NCBI GenBank assembly: GCA_033816765.1
Contig: CM066293.1
Span: 3,472,001 to 3,536,000 of the forward strand
Length of the DNA stretch: 64,000 bases
Direction of reading: 5' to 3'
DNA from: Nothopassalora personata
Taxonomy: Eukaryota > Ascomycota > Dothideomycetes > Mycosphaerellales > Mycosphaerellaceae
Positions 23,259 to 34,798 of this stretch are shown in pieces; position 1 is the first letter of the stretch; every line of letters begins with the position of its first letter. Both the position numbers and the translations under genes were made by a program. The notes under the pieces are model-generated. The model saw only the letters and a list, made by a program, of their open reading frames with translations, was not told the DNA's origin and ran no database searches.

Positions 23259-25548
23259 ATGGAAGGGGTCTATAGGGACTCTGTCCCTTATAAGGGAATA
23301 GAGGAATCGGAGGAAGGGAAAACACCTAAATCTAGTAAAGAAGGGAGAAGCGGAACTAACGCCGCTAAATTAGGTATAGGTATAGGTACGAACAGTATAA
23401 TTAGAATAGATACTATAACTACCCTCTTTAGACGATTAGTAGTAGTAATAGAAAACGCTAGCCCTCGCTTTCTACCTCTAGGAGGTGCTAAGAATCCGTT
23501 CTTTAATAGCACTAATGCTACTAAGTTCTAGGAGCGGTTTAGTAACCTAATAGACTAGTATCCGCCTCGGGCATCTATTAAGAAGGATGATTTCTAGGGT
23601 AGGTTTAAGCGCAATTGCCAAACTGCTATCCGGCGTATAGTTATAAGACTACCTAGGTGGCTTACTAATAAGGTACGTTTTAGGAGGGCGTTCTTATTAG
23701 AGTTCTTAAGATTTAACGCCTATTCGATGTTAGGGAGTCGGGAATATCCTAAGGAGATTATTAGGGCGCAGTAAGGTAAGAGGCCCGAAGAATAGGATAT
23801 AAAGGAATTCATCCGCCTATTTATATTCTTAAGTAACCTAATTCAACCTAAGGATTTAGATAATAGCTCCCGGAGTCGCCTCCTCCTTTAGGGATTGCTA
23901 GAGGCAGTCGCGAAAGCGGTCTATAAGGCTTACGGGCTTTACCTAAAGTAACCTAAGAAGTTTAGGGACTTTTAGAGGATCCTCGATAAAGCTACTAGTA
24001 TCGTAGATAGTAAGGAGGGATAGAAAGCTATGTATATAGATTTCCCTCTTACTTTACCTTAGCTACACTGCTTAGTCGTAAAGCAAATGCCGCGCCTTAA
24101 GCCTAAGATAGACACGCTTAAGAAGGCTACCTCTAGGACTGTTATTAATAATAACGTAATCTAGAAGGTAGCTAAAATGAGTATACGTGCATACTAGCAC
24201 GGTCGCGTCGCGGGTGCGGGTACCTTCTACCCGAGCGAGAATTAACGCTCTATATAACTGGAGAGGTACGACCTAGATACTAAACTATAGGTTTACGTAA
24301 TATAGCGTCCCCTATCCTAGAATCGCAAACAGTCTAAAGCGATAGATAGTTGTTACTATAACTGTAGTAGTTCGAAGTACTAGGCTAGTAATTGTAGGGC
24401 GATAAGGTCCTTAATATCCCGGGGCTACGTATAACTCGCCCCGAACAACTAGTAGTATCTAGGGAAAGAAGGCGATCCGCGTCCTACTAAATTCAACTTT
24501 CGGAGGGACTATAGTAAACCGAAACTGCTCTATATGCTCCCTCTACTCAAAGAACATTATAGGCGGATCGAGTTTAATAACTAGTATAAAATTCCCGTAC
24601 TACGTAAGTAATAGATAGGTAGGGACTACACTAGGGTAATAAAGGTCACCCCTCCTAATTATTCTAAGCCCCCTCCTAACTTTAGGCATTTATTAGAGTA
24701 TAGCCCTTAGGACGCACGGTCTAGCTAAATAGAGAAGGCTACTAGGACATATTAGGTCTTATTCGGAGAAAGTAAAGCGGAGTAGGCGATCGACTTAGGC
24801 AAACTTAACGAGGTATCTGCCTATCCTATGCAGTCTAACAAAGTAAAAGGGAAGGCACCCGTAGGCATTCTAAAGAATCTGTACCCGAGGACCCGGTCCT
24901 TAGCCTAGGATCTACGAGCCCGAGCTAAGGCTACTAAGAAAGTTTACCTTCAATTAGAATAGGAGATCCGGTAAGCTAAGATTAACTAGTAGGAGGTTAA
25001 AATAATTAACGGAGTTAATGCTTAAATAAGCGAAACTTAATCATTAGCTAAATCCGGGGTAACCCTAGGAAGGGGAAATAATACCTAAGTAAACGAACTA
25101 GGGAACGATACTAGTAAAGGACTGCCTAAGGATATGCCTATTAGTCCTATAAACGCCCCCTTTACATAAAGGAAGCATATATAGAATGCTAAGACTATAA
25201 GGATTAATAACTACGTCCGATAATATAGTTTAGCTAGTAATAGCCCGGTTATAAAGGAAGAGGGTATTATCTACTAGATTAATTAGATCCTCTAGACGAC
25301 GTTTCCTAATGTAAATGCCTAGGATTAGTTTCGATATAGTCGCTAGTTCGAGGCTGCCCTCTTCAGTCGCGTTACTAACACCCCCGCTCTTTAAGAGAAG
25401 CTCGCTATAGTGCGACGCCTTATAGGAAAGGACCCTAAGGTTCGCACTAGATAAGTAGTTACCTATAAAGATAAACCTAAGTATAATAAGGAGGTCTTCC
25501 GCGAAGATAGTTAGGCCTAGTATATCGGAGTGTATTTAACTATACTTT
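23259..25548 (+). pseudogene. Element D gag-like ORF with zinc knuckle, RIPed
   Basis: ATG at 23259 opens a frame that is clean for 90 codons and then continues through TAG codons (Gln/Trp). Around residues 90-230 it reads like a retrotransposon gag helical domain. A CCHC knuckle at 24354-24395 is preserved in spacing (C-x2-C-x4-H-x4-C), with the first Cys and the His changed to Tyr by TGC-to-TAC and CAC-to-TAC. Further downstream are basic segments. The ORF is cut by the solo LTR at 25554. Gag would form the virus-like particle. Confidence 0.6.
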
Positions 25549-25553
25549 GCTCT

Positions 25554-25988
25554 TGTTACGGTTCGGATGAAGGACGGTGCAGGACGTGGCATGGGGAGGA
25601 AGAATCAGAAGACACGAACCAATCGCTAGGAAGAGAAAGGGACCCCACGCCCGGGTCACGTGCACGACCGCGCGCTTAGTGCATGGTCGAACACGACCGC
25701 AGAAGTAGCGTATGGACGTACACGACCACACGACCAGACGACCGGTCGAGTGGACAGACGGACATCTAACACCGGATGGCATACGAACCTCCTTTGTATT
25801 TAGGAACGCTAGAAACCCTTATGGTTCTGATGCGTTCAACTCATGTTACTATCTCACTGATTGGAATACAACTCTTATTCCTATCATTCATCTTCGCTCA
25901 GCTTGCTTCAGCCTCTCCAAAGAATAATACCGCCACGTGACTTGACTTATCTCTCTTTTGAGACTAGCCCTGGAACGAGACAATAACA
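25554..25988 (+). repeat. Solo LTR, un-RIPed, inside element D
   Basis: 435 bp from TGTTACGG to AATAACA, flanked by perfect GCTCT duplications (25549-25553, 25989-25993). The right 250 bp match the LTRs of A and B; the left part is GC-rich and specific. CpA/TpG are intact although the DNA on both sides is RIPed, so it arrived after the RIP of element D. Confidence 0.9.
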
Positions 25989-27099
25989 GCTCTAAAGGTG
26001 CGGTCCCTACTACTAAGCTATATAAGGACGTTAAGAAAATCGGGCTCTCTAGTGTCCTTAACAACTTTGCTATAGTCCCTAGTCCTTAGGTAGTAGCGGA
26101 GTTTAGGATAAATAAGAACTAGATTAGGTGCTAGGTGCCTAATTAATAAAGGTTCTAAGGTAAATATTATCGGCTAGAGGAACGCTTATAGGTTTAGGTT
26201 ACTAGTAATGTCGAGTGCTTAGCGTACCTTTCGAGGTGCTAGAGGGCGGGCCTAGTTTAAAGGTATTATAGGCAATTTGGATGTTTAGGTATTTAGGGTT
26301 TACTACTAGGTAGATATGTTTATCTCCTCGGATCTAAACTTACTAACAATCCTAGGACGACCGTAGGCCCGTAAGGTGCGGCTTACTATCCGTAACTACG
26401 ATAATAGTTAGTAGGAGGGGACTATTACTAGCCGTAAAGGTAAAAGTGTTATATTTACTACCCTAATTAGTTCGGACAGGTGTAAGACCCTTTAAGAACT
26501 ATTAAAAGCGTCGGGAAATAGAAGGGTAGGTTAGGTTACGGCGCTTAATCTACCGGTAACTTGCTAAAGCCGGATTTAACAAAATTAGTAAGGTTCTCGT
26601 ACGATATCGGAGAAACCTCGGACTTTAATTTACCGGCCCCGGGACCGGTAAATAGCTATAGTAAGGAAAACGGATACGACTACGACACGACGCATCTATA
26701 GGAACCCGGTAAGGCTCTAACGCCTAGCAACCATTTAGCTTACTTATTAGGATTGCTTAGGAGTACTAGAATAAAGAAACGAGTTATAGAAATTGGAACA
26801 GGCGCGTTTAAGGGAGATTCTATTACTAACGTTTATTTAGTTCGAGGGAATTGGCCCTCCGAGATCTTAAGGCAATCTACATTAAATGCTTAGGTACGGA
26901 AGTAATAAGTAGGCTAACATATAGCTAACATTAGGATACCGTAGGTCTTTACGATATATAAGCGTAAGGCGGATAAGAAGAAGCTAGTAGACGCGGGCGT
27001 TTACGAGCGCCTAGAATCACGAGTTAAGGGAGATATAGAATAGAAGCGTAGGGCACTATACCTAGAGTCTAAGATACCTAAAGGACAAGGTCCGTTTAA
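25989..27099 (+). pseudogene. Element D internal ORF segment (gag end / protease region), RIPed
   Basis: Plus-strand frames interrupted by TAG/TAA continue the coding region between the solo LTR and copy B; protease motifs are not clear. A near-perfect 26-bp palindrome lies at 26628-26653. The segment ends at TTTAA (27095-27099), the target duplication of copy B. Confidence 0.5.
26628..26653 (+). repeat. 26-bp near-perfect palindrome
   Basis: Arms differ at one base (C against the expected T). Same core as the LTR palindromes of D and the copy at 38156-38181. Confidence 0.85.
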
Positions 27100-27460
27100 T
27101 GTTATTGTCTCGTTCTAGGGCTAGTCTTAGAGGAGAGATAAGTTAAGTCACGTGGCGGTATTCTTTAGAGAGGCTAAAGTAAGCTAAGCGAAGATAAATG
27201 ATAGGAATAAGAGTTGTATTCTAATCAGTGAGATAGTAACATAAGTTGAACGCATTAGAACTATAAGGGTTTCTAGCGTTCCTAAATATAAAAGAGATTC
27301 GTAGATCTCGGTAATCAGTCTAATTATTCTAAGCATGAGTAGTCTAATTAGTCTAAGCATAAGCAGTCTAATCGCTTTATGTCTAAGCGCTTAGGTAGGA
27401 TAAGTTACGTGTTCGTCTTGTCGTTATAATTCTAGGGTCCCTAGGAATCATTCCGTAACA
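27100..27460 (-). repeat. 3' LTR of copy B
   Basis: 361 bp, TGTTATTG to CCGTAACA as read on the plus strand. Contains short tandem units of about 20 bp (GTCTAAT...CTAAGCATAAGCA type) around 27330-27390. It is the uninterrupted reference for the insertion in the 5' LTR. Confidence 0.9.
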
Positions 27461-27474
27461 CCATCCCCTTCTTA
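27461..27474 (-). promoter_or_regulatory. Polypurine tract of copy B
   Basis: On the element strand AAGAAGGGGATGG directly precedes the 3' LTR, the expected plus-strand primer site. Confidence 0.75.
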
Positions 27475-27478
27475 GCCT

Positions 27479-27495
27479 AGCTTCGTCCCGAAGCT
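27479..27495 (-). promoter_or_regulatory. PPT-proximal hairpin of copy B
   Basis: Stem AGCTTCG / CGAAGCT, loop GGA on the element strand, 4 nt from the purine tract. It also lies in the 5' leader of the antisense ORF. Confidence 0.6.
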
Positions 27496-27533
27496 TCTTA
27501 AGCCGTTATCATTTCTTGTAGTAATAGTTAACT

Positions 27534-28016
27534 ATGTCTTCTTCCTCCTATAAACGCCGTTATCGACTTGCTCTAGATATTAAAATTTCCGGTATTAAAA
27601 TAGCTCTATGTACGAATTGTTAGAAGTCTCGATCCTCGGGCGCAGTAGTAAAGTGTATCGTAGGTTCTCGGTCTAGGAAGTGTTCGGCCTATATTCGAAA
27701 AGGCTATAAAGATTACGATGTGCGTCTTTCCCGTCCGGAGTAGGAACGTCTTCGCGATTCGCGCGATAAGCTTAAGCTAGAGCTTAAGAGGATTAAAGAG
27801 GAGGAGGTGCGGCTAAAGATACGTAAGATCCGTCTTCGGAAACAGCTTCGATTAGCTAAGCGTCGTACCGACGATGCCGTCGCTAAGGAGTTAGAGGAGC
27901 TCGAGGAGGAAGAGGCGCGCGAGGAGCTAGCGTCTCTTAAGCGGGCGTCGGGGGTAGAGGTGTCGCCTTCGCTAGTCTCCTTCTCGGATATCCTAGAGAT
28001 GCCCGTAAATAACTAG
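27534..28016 (+). pseudogene. Antisense ORF of copy B: Cys-rich, coiled-coil protein (160 codons, two TAG)
   Basis: ATG 27534, stop TAG 28014-28016; internal TAG near 27624 and 27738 are consistent with RIP of Trp or Gln codons. N-terminal half: Cys-Thr-Asn-Cys, then Lys-Cys-Ile-Val-Gly-Ser-Arg-Ser-Arg-Lys-Cys-Ser-Ala-Tyr, with Tyr positions that were probably Cys. C-terminal half: a highly charged helix (Arg-Leu-Arg-Lys-Gln-Leu, poly-Glu) likely to form a coiled coil, then a Ser-rich tail. Length, position and polarity correspond to the intact 167-aa antisense ORF in A. From 27807 it is open to its end. It lies 73 bp from the LTR. The function is unknown. Confidence 0.7.
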
Positions 28017-28112
28017 GCGGCGCTTTCTAGAGCGGAGCCTTAGGGCGAGTCCCTAGGGGTAGAGACTTATTAGGGTACTTATTTGTAAGTTGTGTCCCTG
28101 TTCTTATTAATC

Positions 28113-28187
28113 GGCTAGGTAGCTCAGTTAGTAGAGCGTAAGCTGTCTACACTCTTAAGGTCGTAGGTTCGATTCCTACTCTAGCCG
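28113..28187 (+). other. tRNA-like sequence, probably a pseudogene or tRNA-derived repeat
   Basis: 75 nt. Acceptor arm 7 bp (GGCTAGG with TCTAGCC, last pair G-U), D stem GCTC/GAGC with AGTTAGTA loop, T stem GTAGG/CCTAC with TTCGATT loop. The anticodon arm is abnormal: 4-bp TAAG/CTTA stem, one mismatch and a 9-nt loop, so no anticodon can be assigned. It lies in copy B between the antisense ORF and the pol end and has no counterpart in A. Confidence 0.5.
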
Positions 28188-28217
28188 CTCCCGGCCGACT
28201 AGTCGCTAATCGGTAAC

Positions 28218-31200
28218 TTAGTTAGCTAGCCGTTTTTTAGTTTTATAGTATTCCTGGATTTTTTGCTAACAGTTTCGTAGGTTCTTTTCTAGTTCCTAGG
28301 TATTTTCTAATTCGTCGTATCCTTTCCATTTAACAAGGTATTGCTGACCTTTCTTATCTAGGATTCTTTCGACTTCGAATTCGTTTTCTACTTCCGGCTC
28401 GAAATGGAAGCTCTCCTAGTAAGGTGTTTCGGCGTCCGCTAGTTCTAGCTTAGAGATGTGGAAGACTAGGTGGATTTTAGCGTCGGGTGGTAGTCGTAGG
28501 CGGTAGTTAACTAGTCCTATAACTTTATCGATGAAAAATAGTCCGACCTTAACGTAATCTAGTTTCTTAGTCTATCTTCTTATTCTTAGGTTTTTTATAA
28601 GGAGATAGACCTTATCTCCCTCTTTTAGCAGAGGTGCTATTTTTCTCGTGTCCTACCGTTGTCGAGACAGTTTTTATTGTGTATCTTCAATCGCCTTACG
28701 TGTTTCTTTATGCACTTCCTTAAGAGTATCCGTCGTCACGATTGCTCTTTCGGCTTGTAGGTAAGATCTAGGTGTTCTAAATAGGTTAGGATCTTTGCTA
28801 AAGTTCGTATAAAATAGTGTCGTTAAAGTTATCTCCGATTTGTGGTTGTTTAGTGCAATCTACGCTATTGGCAGTAATGAGACCCAGTTGTCTTATACAT
28901 AATTAATATAGTGTCGTAGGTATTGTTCTAGCGTTTAATTCATCCTTTCGGTTTATCCGTCTATTTCCGGATAATATACTATTAATAGCTTATGTTTAAT
29001 TCCGATCGTTCCTATAAGCGTCTTCTAGTAGTTTAATGTAAATAGCTTATCTCTATCCGTTATAAACGCTTAAGGGAATCCGTAGTATCGGATAAGTCTG
29101 TCCAGTACGAGGTATCCGAGCTGCTCTACATTGTATGTCTCTAATGCAGGAATGAAGTGTACGTATTTCGTAAGTCTATTAACTATAACTAGTATCATGT
29201 CGTATAGTTGTTTCGTAACTTAATCTCTTAACGGTAGGAGTTTCGTAATAAAGTCCATTGTAACTTCGTCCTATGGTTTCGTCGGTAGTGTCCTAAACTG
29301 TAGGTAACCGTATTTTGCATGTCTCGTAGCCTTGTTTCGTTAGTAGTGTACGCATTGTTTAATGTAGCGTGACACCTTAAGTCTTATCTATAGAAATAAG
29401 AAACTGCGTTATATTAGGTCTATTGTTTTTAAAGTTCTAGGGTGTCTATAAGTTAGTCCGTCGTGATGTTGTCGTATATATTCTTCTTCTCGATCCTTAG
29501 GTACTTAGTATTTTCCTTACGATATAGGGAATTGTTCGTCCCTATCGCCTAATATCCGTACGATGTTGTTAAATTCTCTTATGTTAGTACTAAGACTTCC
29601 ATCGGGGTTCGTCTTCAATATTTTATGTTACACTAGTTCTTTTCCTTCTATATAGTCGCTTCTTCGGCTTAGCGCGTCGGCGCGGCTATTCTCTCGTCCT
29701 AGGGTATATTTAATTTCGAACTTATATTGTCCTAGCAGCTCCGACTAGCGGGCTTACCTTCGGGTAAGTTCTTTCGTCGTCGTAAAGTACGTAAGATTCT
29801 TATAGTTAGAAAGAATCGTTAACTTCGGTAGGCCCTCGACATATACTCTCTAATGTTATATAGTAGCAACAATAGCTAGAAGCTCTTTATTATAGATGTC
29901 GTAGTTCTGTTCCGCTATAGTCATTTTCCGGGAGTAATAGGCTACTAGGTGTCTCTACCTATCGTGTATCTATATTAGATATGCGCCTATTGCTATATTA
30001 GACGTATCGGTCTCGATGTAGACTTCCTTACTACTATCGAATAATCGAAGCGTAGGGGCTGAAGCGCATTATTCCTTAAGTTTCTTAAATGCTTTAATCT
30101 GTTCCTTTCCCCATTTCTAAGTAACGTCTTTTCTCGTAAGCATCGTTATTAGTACTACTGTTTTTACGTAGTCCTTAATAAATTTCCGGTTGTAGTTCGC
30201 TAGTCTAAGGAATGATTATACGTCCTTAACTGTTTTTAGTTCTAGCCATTCTCTAATTGACTATGTCTTCGTAGGGTCGATCGTTATCCCTATAGTACTA
30301 ATAATAAAGCCTAAGAATTTAACTTCTTTCTTATAGAATTCGCATTTCTCGGGTGCTGTCTTAAATCCTAAACGTGTAAGTCGTTCGAAGACGTCCTAGA
30401 CTTATCTTATGTGCTCCTATAGGGATCCTTTTGTGTAGACTAGTATGTCGTCTATGTAGGCGATAACGCATACGTCGAGTAGGTCTCTAAGTGTTCCGTT
30501 AACAAGGTCCTAGTAGGATGCGGGTACATTAGTTAATCCTATTAGTATAACTAAGAATTCGTAGAGTCCGTATCTTATTCTAAAAGCGGTTTTCTATTCT
30601 TCTCCTTCTACTATTCGTATAGCATAGAAGGCATCTCGTAGGTTAATCTTCGTGTACTAGTCTGATCCGGTTAATCTATCTTATGCTTCTTCGATGTTAG
30701 GTAGCGGGTATCGGTTCTTAATCGTAATCTCGTTTAACTTCCTATAGTCTTATACGAGTCGTAACTTCCCGTTTGCTTTTAGAACGAACATGTATAGAGT
30801 TCCTACACTTAAGGTAGATCTTCTTATCTATCCTTTAGCTAGCTTCTCCTTTAGCTATTCTCGTAGGGTCTATAGCTCTTTCTTAGACATTTAATATAGG
30901 GGTCCCTATAGAGGCTCTTTCCCTAGCTAAATGTTGATCTTATAATCCTATAGGCGGTACTTAGGTAAGGCGGTTTTACCTCTCTCCTCTTTAAAGAGTC
31001 GCGACCACTTACGATACTCCTTAGGAATACTTAACTCTAAGATATTAGTATTCTTCGATAGTACGTTACTTCTATCACTTCTAGTAACTTCGTGACCCGG
31101 CGGCCCTACGCTAGTGTCTATCCCGGTCGAAGGTAGTTCTTCTATCCTTCTAGTCGGCGTAACCTCGAATACGTTAAGCTGTTTCCTTACCTTATCTACT

Positions 31201-33640
31201 ATCGTCCGCTATCGATGCGTAGGCTAAATGTCGATAACGCAGTCACATTCCCTAAATGTAAGTACTCCTCTTCTCTAGTCGATTACTAGATTGTGCTTTC
31301 TTAACTAAGGCATACCTAATACTATATTATAACTAGCTATATTAGTAACATCTAAGGTAATATTCTCGTAGTGCTATTAGATAGCCAGTGGCAATGGTAT
31401 CGTCTCCTATTCTACGCTAGGTAACGATAATCCGTTTACCGCGATTAACTCGTAACCCTATTTCTTCTTTAGGGTAGCGAACCCGTTTCTTCTTACGAAA
31501 GACTCGGAGATAAAATTCCCCGCTACTCCTAAGTCGATTATAACACTAATCTTATGTCCGTTAACGATTGCTTATGTCTAGAAAACTATGTTTAATGTCG
31601 ATGCGTAAGCCTAAGTATTGCATAACTCCCTCCGGTCGCTTATTCCTAGGGAGCTAATCCTTTTCCCGAATAGTAGGTGGTTCGCTGTACTTCGTGCCTA
31701 GAGGCTTCGGCTAGAACCTATAGCCCGTTACCCTATGTCTACACTTATAGTCTATTACGTTCCTAGATCTTCTACGATTCTAAGTAGAGAGCCCGTATAT
31801 ACTATACTACTATTCGTAGTTCGTTTAAGACGAAAGTTCCTACCGGTATTAGGTATCCGGTATCCGTTATTCGGCTTCCTATAGGTAGTCGTTCGATAAC
31901 CGCTTTAGCTAAGTTCTTAGTATTGTTTATAGTTAGGTAGCCCTATACTATACCCCTTATTATATCGAGTGTCTTATCGAATTCGTTAGGGTTTACGTAT
32001 CGTTTCCCTAAGAACTTTAGTAGGAATTCTTCGTACCTTCGTTAGAGGTAGATAATTAACTTATAGAGTTTCCTTAGCGCGTCTACCGTAAATGTGTATA
32101 CTTCGTTTTCGTCGTCGGTGTCGCTCTCTTCTTCTTCGGATAAGTCCTCGCTTAACTCCTCCGGTACGTAATCTTCTTCGATAGTATCTAGTTCGTTTAT
32201 TTATTGTTCTAGTGCTAGTAACTAGCGTCCGTCCTATTCTAGATCCTAGTTTTCTTTATTATCGTTATCGAAGTAAGATTCGTCTATGTCTACTTCTTAG
32301 AGCTTGTTTTGTCCGTGTTAAGCTCCTAGGGTTCCTACCGGTTGTCGTAGCTAGTACCCTACGCCTAACTTAGCGTCGTAGTGGGTTTAACACGAGTCCT
32401 AGTAACAGAATCGCTAGTAAAGGCTTCCGTAACCGTGTCGAGATTCCTTCTTAACTTTATGGTTAACTCCTCGTACTATTATGCTAAACAATCTAATAGT
32501 CTTTAATTGTTAGTTATTCGGTGGTAGTGTATATTACTAAACATGGTATCCTCCTCGTCCTTATAAGGGGTCTAGGAGAGGCGTCGCAACCCGGTTGCTA
32601 TCCTTCTCCTCTACTCTCTAGGTATAGTTAAATTGTCGGGGTCTAATACTGCTCCTAGATTTGCCTACCTTTAGTTGCATTATATTAAACTACTCGCGGC
32701 GCACTATATTTTTACCGCGGCAATCTCGCGCTATGTGGCCTTCCTTGCTATAGGCATAGTATGTGAGTTTTCCTTTTTCTTTAAAGGGCTTTCCGTGGCC
32801 CCTACTCTTGTCGATCCTCCGTCCTCGTTAGGTAACGTCCAGTTCCATTAGCTATAGTCTATAGTAGGGCTAGCTTTGTCGTAAGGATTCTCCCTTCGCA
32901 ACGTACCCTCCTAAGGGTCTACGATCCGGAGTGTATCCTACTATTCCTCCTACTTTAGAGTCGTGTTTCTTTTCCTAGTGTCGTTCCTAGAGCTAGTTAT
33001 CGATGTTAATCGACGCCTTTATTAGCTCTTCGAGGTTAGTAATCCGTCCCCCGTGTCTTATTAACTCCTCCTTAACGGAGTCCTTAAGTCTACGTCGGAA
33101 CATAGTTATTAACGCCGTCTAGTCCTCTCCGGTAATCTGTCCGTATTCTTCGAATTTAGCTACATACTCTAAAGTAGACGTCTTCTACTTTGGGTGTTAA
33201 ATGATTCGTATAGCCTATTAGACTTCGTTCAAGGTTCTAAAGATTAATTTCATCTTTTCTTTAAAAAGGGTATAGCTCCTAAACATTCCGGTAGGGTCTT
33301 GTCGTCCTATACCTTTAAGGTATTCCTTAAGGTAAGGTTTAATCCAGTTCTACGCACTTCCGCGAAGGTACGTAATAGCGAAGATAGTTCTTTTATTAGC
33401 ATCGACTAGGTTAAACATAAGATACATATCTATCTAATTAACCTAGTCGTCGAACTTAGCTCTATCTCTATAGAAGAGGTCTAGCTTAGCAGCCTTAACG
33501 TCGTTCTTCCTTAGACTAGGCTCGTTATCGTTATTAGACTTATCGTCCTTAGTGGTGGTCTATTGTAGTAGCGTACGGCGGATGCTTCCTACTTCGCTAG
33601 GGGCGGGTGTTCCCCTACTAGCTACTTAAGTAGCGCTTAT
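28218..33640 (-). pseudogene. gag-pol of copy B, RIPed
   Basis: Reverse-strand counterpart of A gag-pol. The chromodomain end lies near 28290-28400. The RT site near 30440-30470 reads Tyr-Ile-Asp-Asp, catalytic residues retained and Met changed to Ile (ATG to ATA). RNase H, integrase and gag with a CCHC region (about 32700-32760) follow in order. The gag start is ATA at 33638-33640 instead of ATG. Numerous TAG codons kill both frames. Pol probably ends at TAA 28218-28220, slightly later than in A. Homology to A is clear throughout by shared peptide phrases. Confidence 0.85.
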
Positions 33641-33657
33641 CCTAAGGGCGTTTAAAG

Positions 33658-34793
33658 TGTTATTGTCTCGTTCTAGGGCTAGTCTTAGAGGAGAGATAAG
33701 TTAAGTTACGTAGCGGTATTCTTTAGAGAGGCTAAAGTAAGCTGAGCAAAGATGAATAATAGGAATAAGAGTTGTATTCCAATCAGTAAGATAGTAACAT
33801 AAGTTGAACGCATTAGAACCATAAGGGTTTCTAGCGTTCCTAAATATAAAAGAGATTCGTAGATCTCGGTGATTAGTCTAATCATTCTAAGCATAAGCAG
33901 TCTAATTAGTCTAAGCATAAGCAGTCTAATCGCTCTATGTCTAAGCGCTTAGGCAGTCGTCCTATAGAGAGCGCCTTCACGCGGCGGACGACGTAAGTAT
34001 CTTCGTTACGACGAAGAGAAACTAAGACTCTCTCTCTCGAAAAATACAAGCCTACTCGACTCGAAACAAGAAAAGACAGGTCGGACGAACCGAACGAACG
34101 AGATACGCTCAAAATCTACAAACAAGAACTCCGGAACTGCGAGAAGGGAAAGCGACGTACATAGCGTACACGTCGCTCGAACAACGAAGGCGCTGTCTAC
34201 CTGTCGTCCCGGCAAACCACGTAAACTGCCGGCTGGAACCAAGAGAGGCGTTTAGGGGCGCAAACCACGTATACTGCACGGCTGGAACCAAGAGAGGCCG
34301 AGGGGGGGACGACAGCGAGGCCACTGCGACCGAGGAGCTACACTCGAGACCGGAGAACGCGACTGGATTGAAACAGAGGCAACGGGTGTTTCTTGGGATT
34401 TTGCTCGGTGCGTACGGGTACGGCCGGCTTGGCTTTTTAAAACAAGAACGAGACACGGGCGCAAAACTTGTCTCGCCCGGGGCAAGGCGACAAACCGCAA
34501 TTCTCGACAAGACACGACTACCGGGTACGCGCGTACTACGCCGCAATATATTCGATTTACGGTTCGAATAGCGAGCGTTGCTCGCATCTTTTAAGGAGTT
34601 TTTACGTCCGGGGTACGACGGGGCTTTTCTCCTTCTCTCAAATTTTGGTCTCGTTCTCGAGACCCGTGTTGCATAGTCTTTGACTCAAATAGCACGTTAA
34701 TGGAATAATCAATCAATAAGCGCTTAGGCAGGATGAGTTACGTGTTCGTCTTGTCGTTATAATTCTAGGGTCCCTAGGAATCATTCCGTAACA
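33658..34793 (-). repeat. 5' LTR of copy B, interrupted
   Basis: Same LTR as 27100-27460 but split after a TAAGCGCTTAGGCAG sequence by a 760-bp insertion. Next to it, inside the element, lies TTAAACGCC, the RIPed form of the A primer-binding site. Confidence 0.9.
33957..34716 (+). mobile_element. Un-RIPed 760-bp insertion with 15-bp target duplication (LINE/SINE-like)
   Basis: Flanked by TAAGCGCTTAGGCAG at 33942-33956 and 34717-34731. The intact LTR at 27100-27460 shows the empty site with only RIP-type differences. The insert is GC-rich, keeps CpA/TpG, and ends in an A-rich simple repeat (AATAATCAATCAA), which suggests target-primed reverse transcription of a non-LTR element or its non-autonomous derivative. 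It has an internal duplication of about 38 bp (34204-34240, 34260-34297). Open frames on the minus strand up to 145 codons exist but look incidental. No LTRs or inverted ends. Confidence 0.65.
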
Positions 34794-34798
34794 TTTAA

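Larger units (their letters stand above)
27100..34793 (-). mobile_element. Gypsy chromovirus copy B, complete but RIPed, minus orientation
   Basis: Perfect TTTAA target duplications (27095-27099, 34794-34798). LTRs 27100-27460 and 33658-34793; the second is 361 bp once a 775-bp insertion with its duplication is removed. Total 6.9 kb without that insert, as in element A (6.88 kb). Same order as A: gag, pol with chromodomain, and an antisense ORF between pol and 3' LTR. Confidence 0.9.

Noticed and set aside
34109..34546. 145-codon minus-strand frame in the 760-bp insert
   Set aside because: Short, Arg/Ser/Pro-rich as expected from GC-rich non-coding DNA, and partly produced by the internal duplication.
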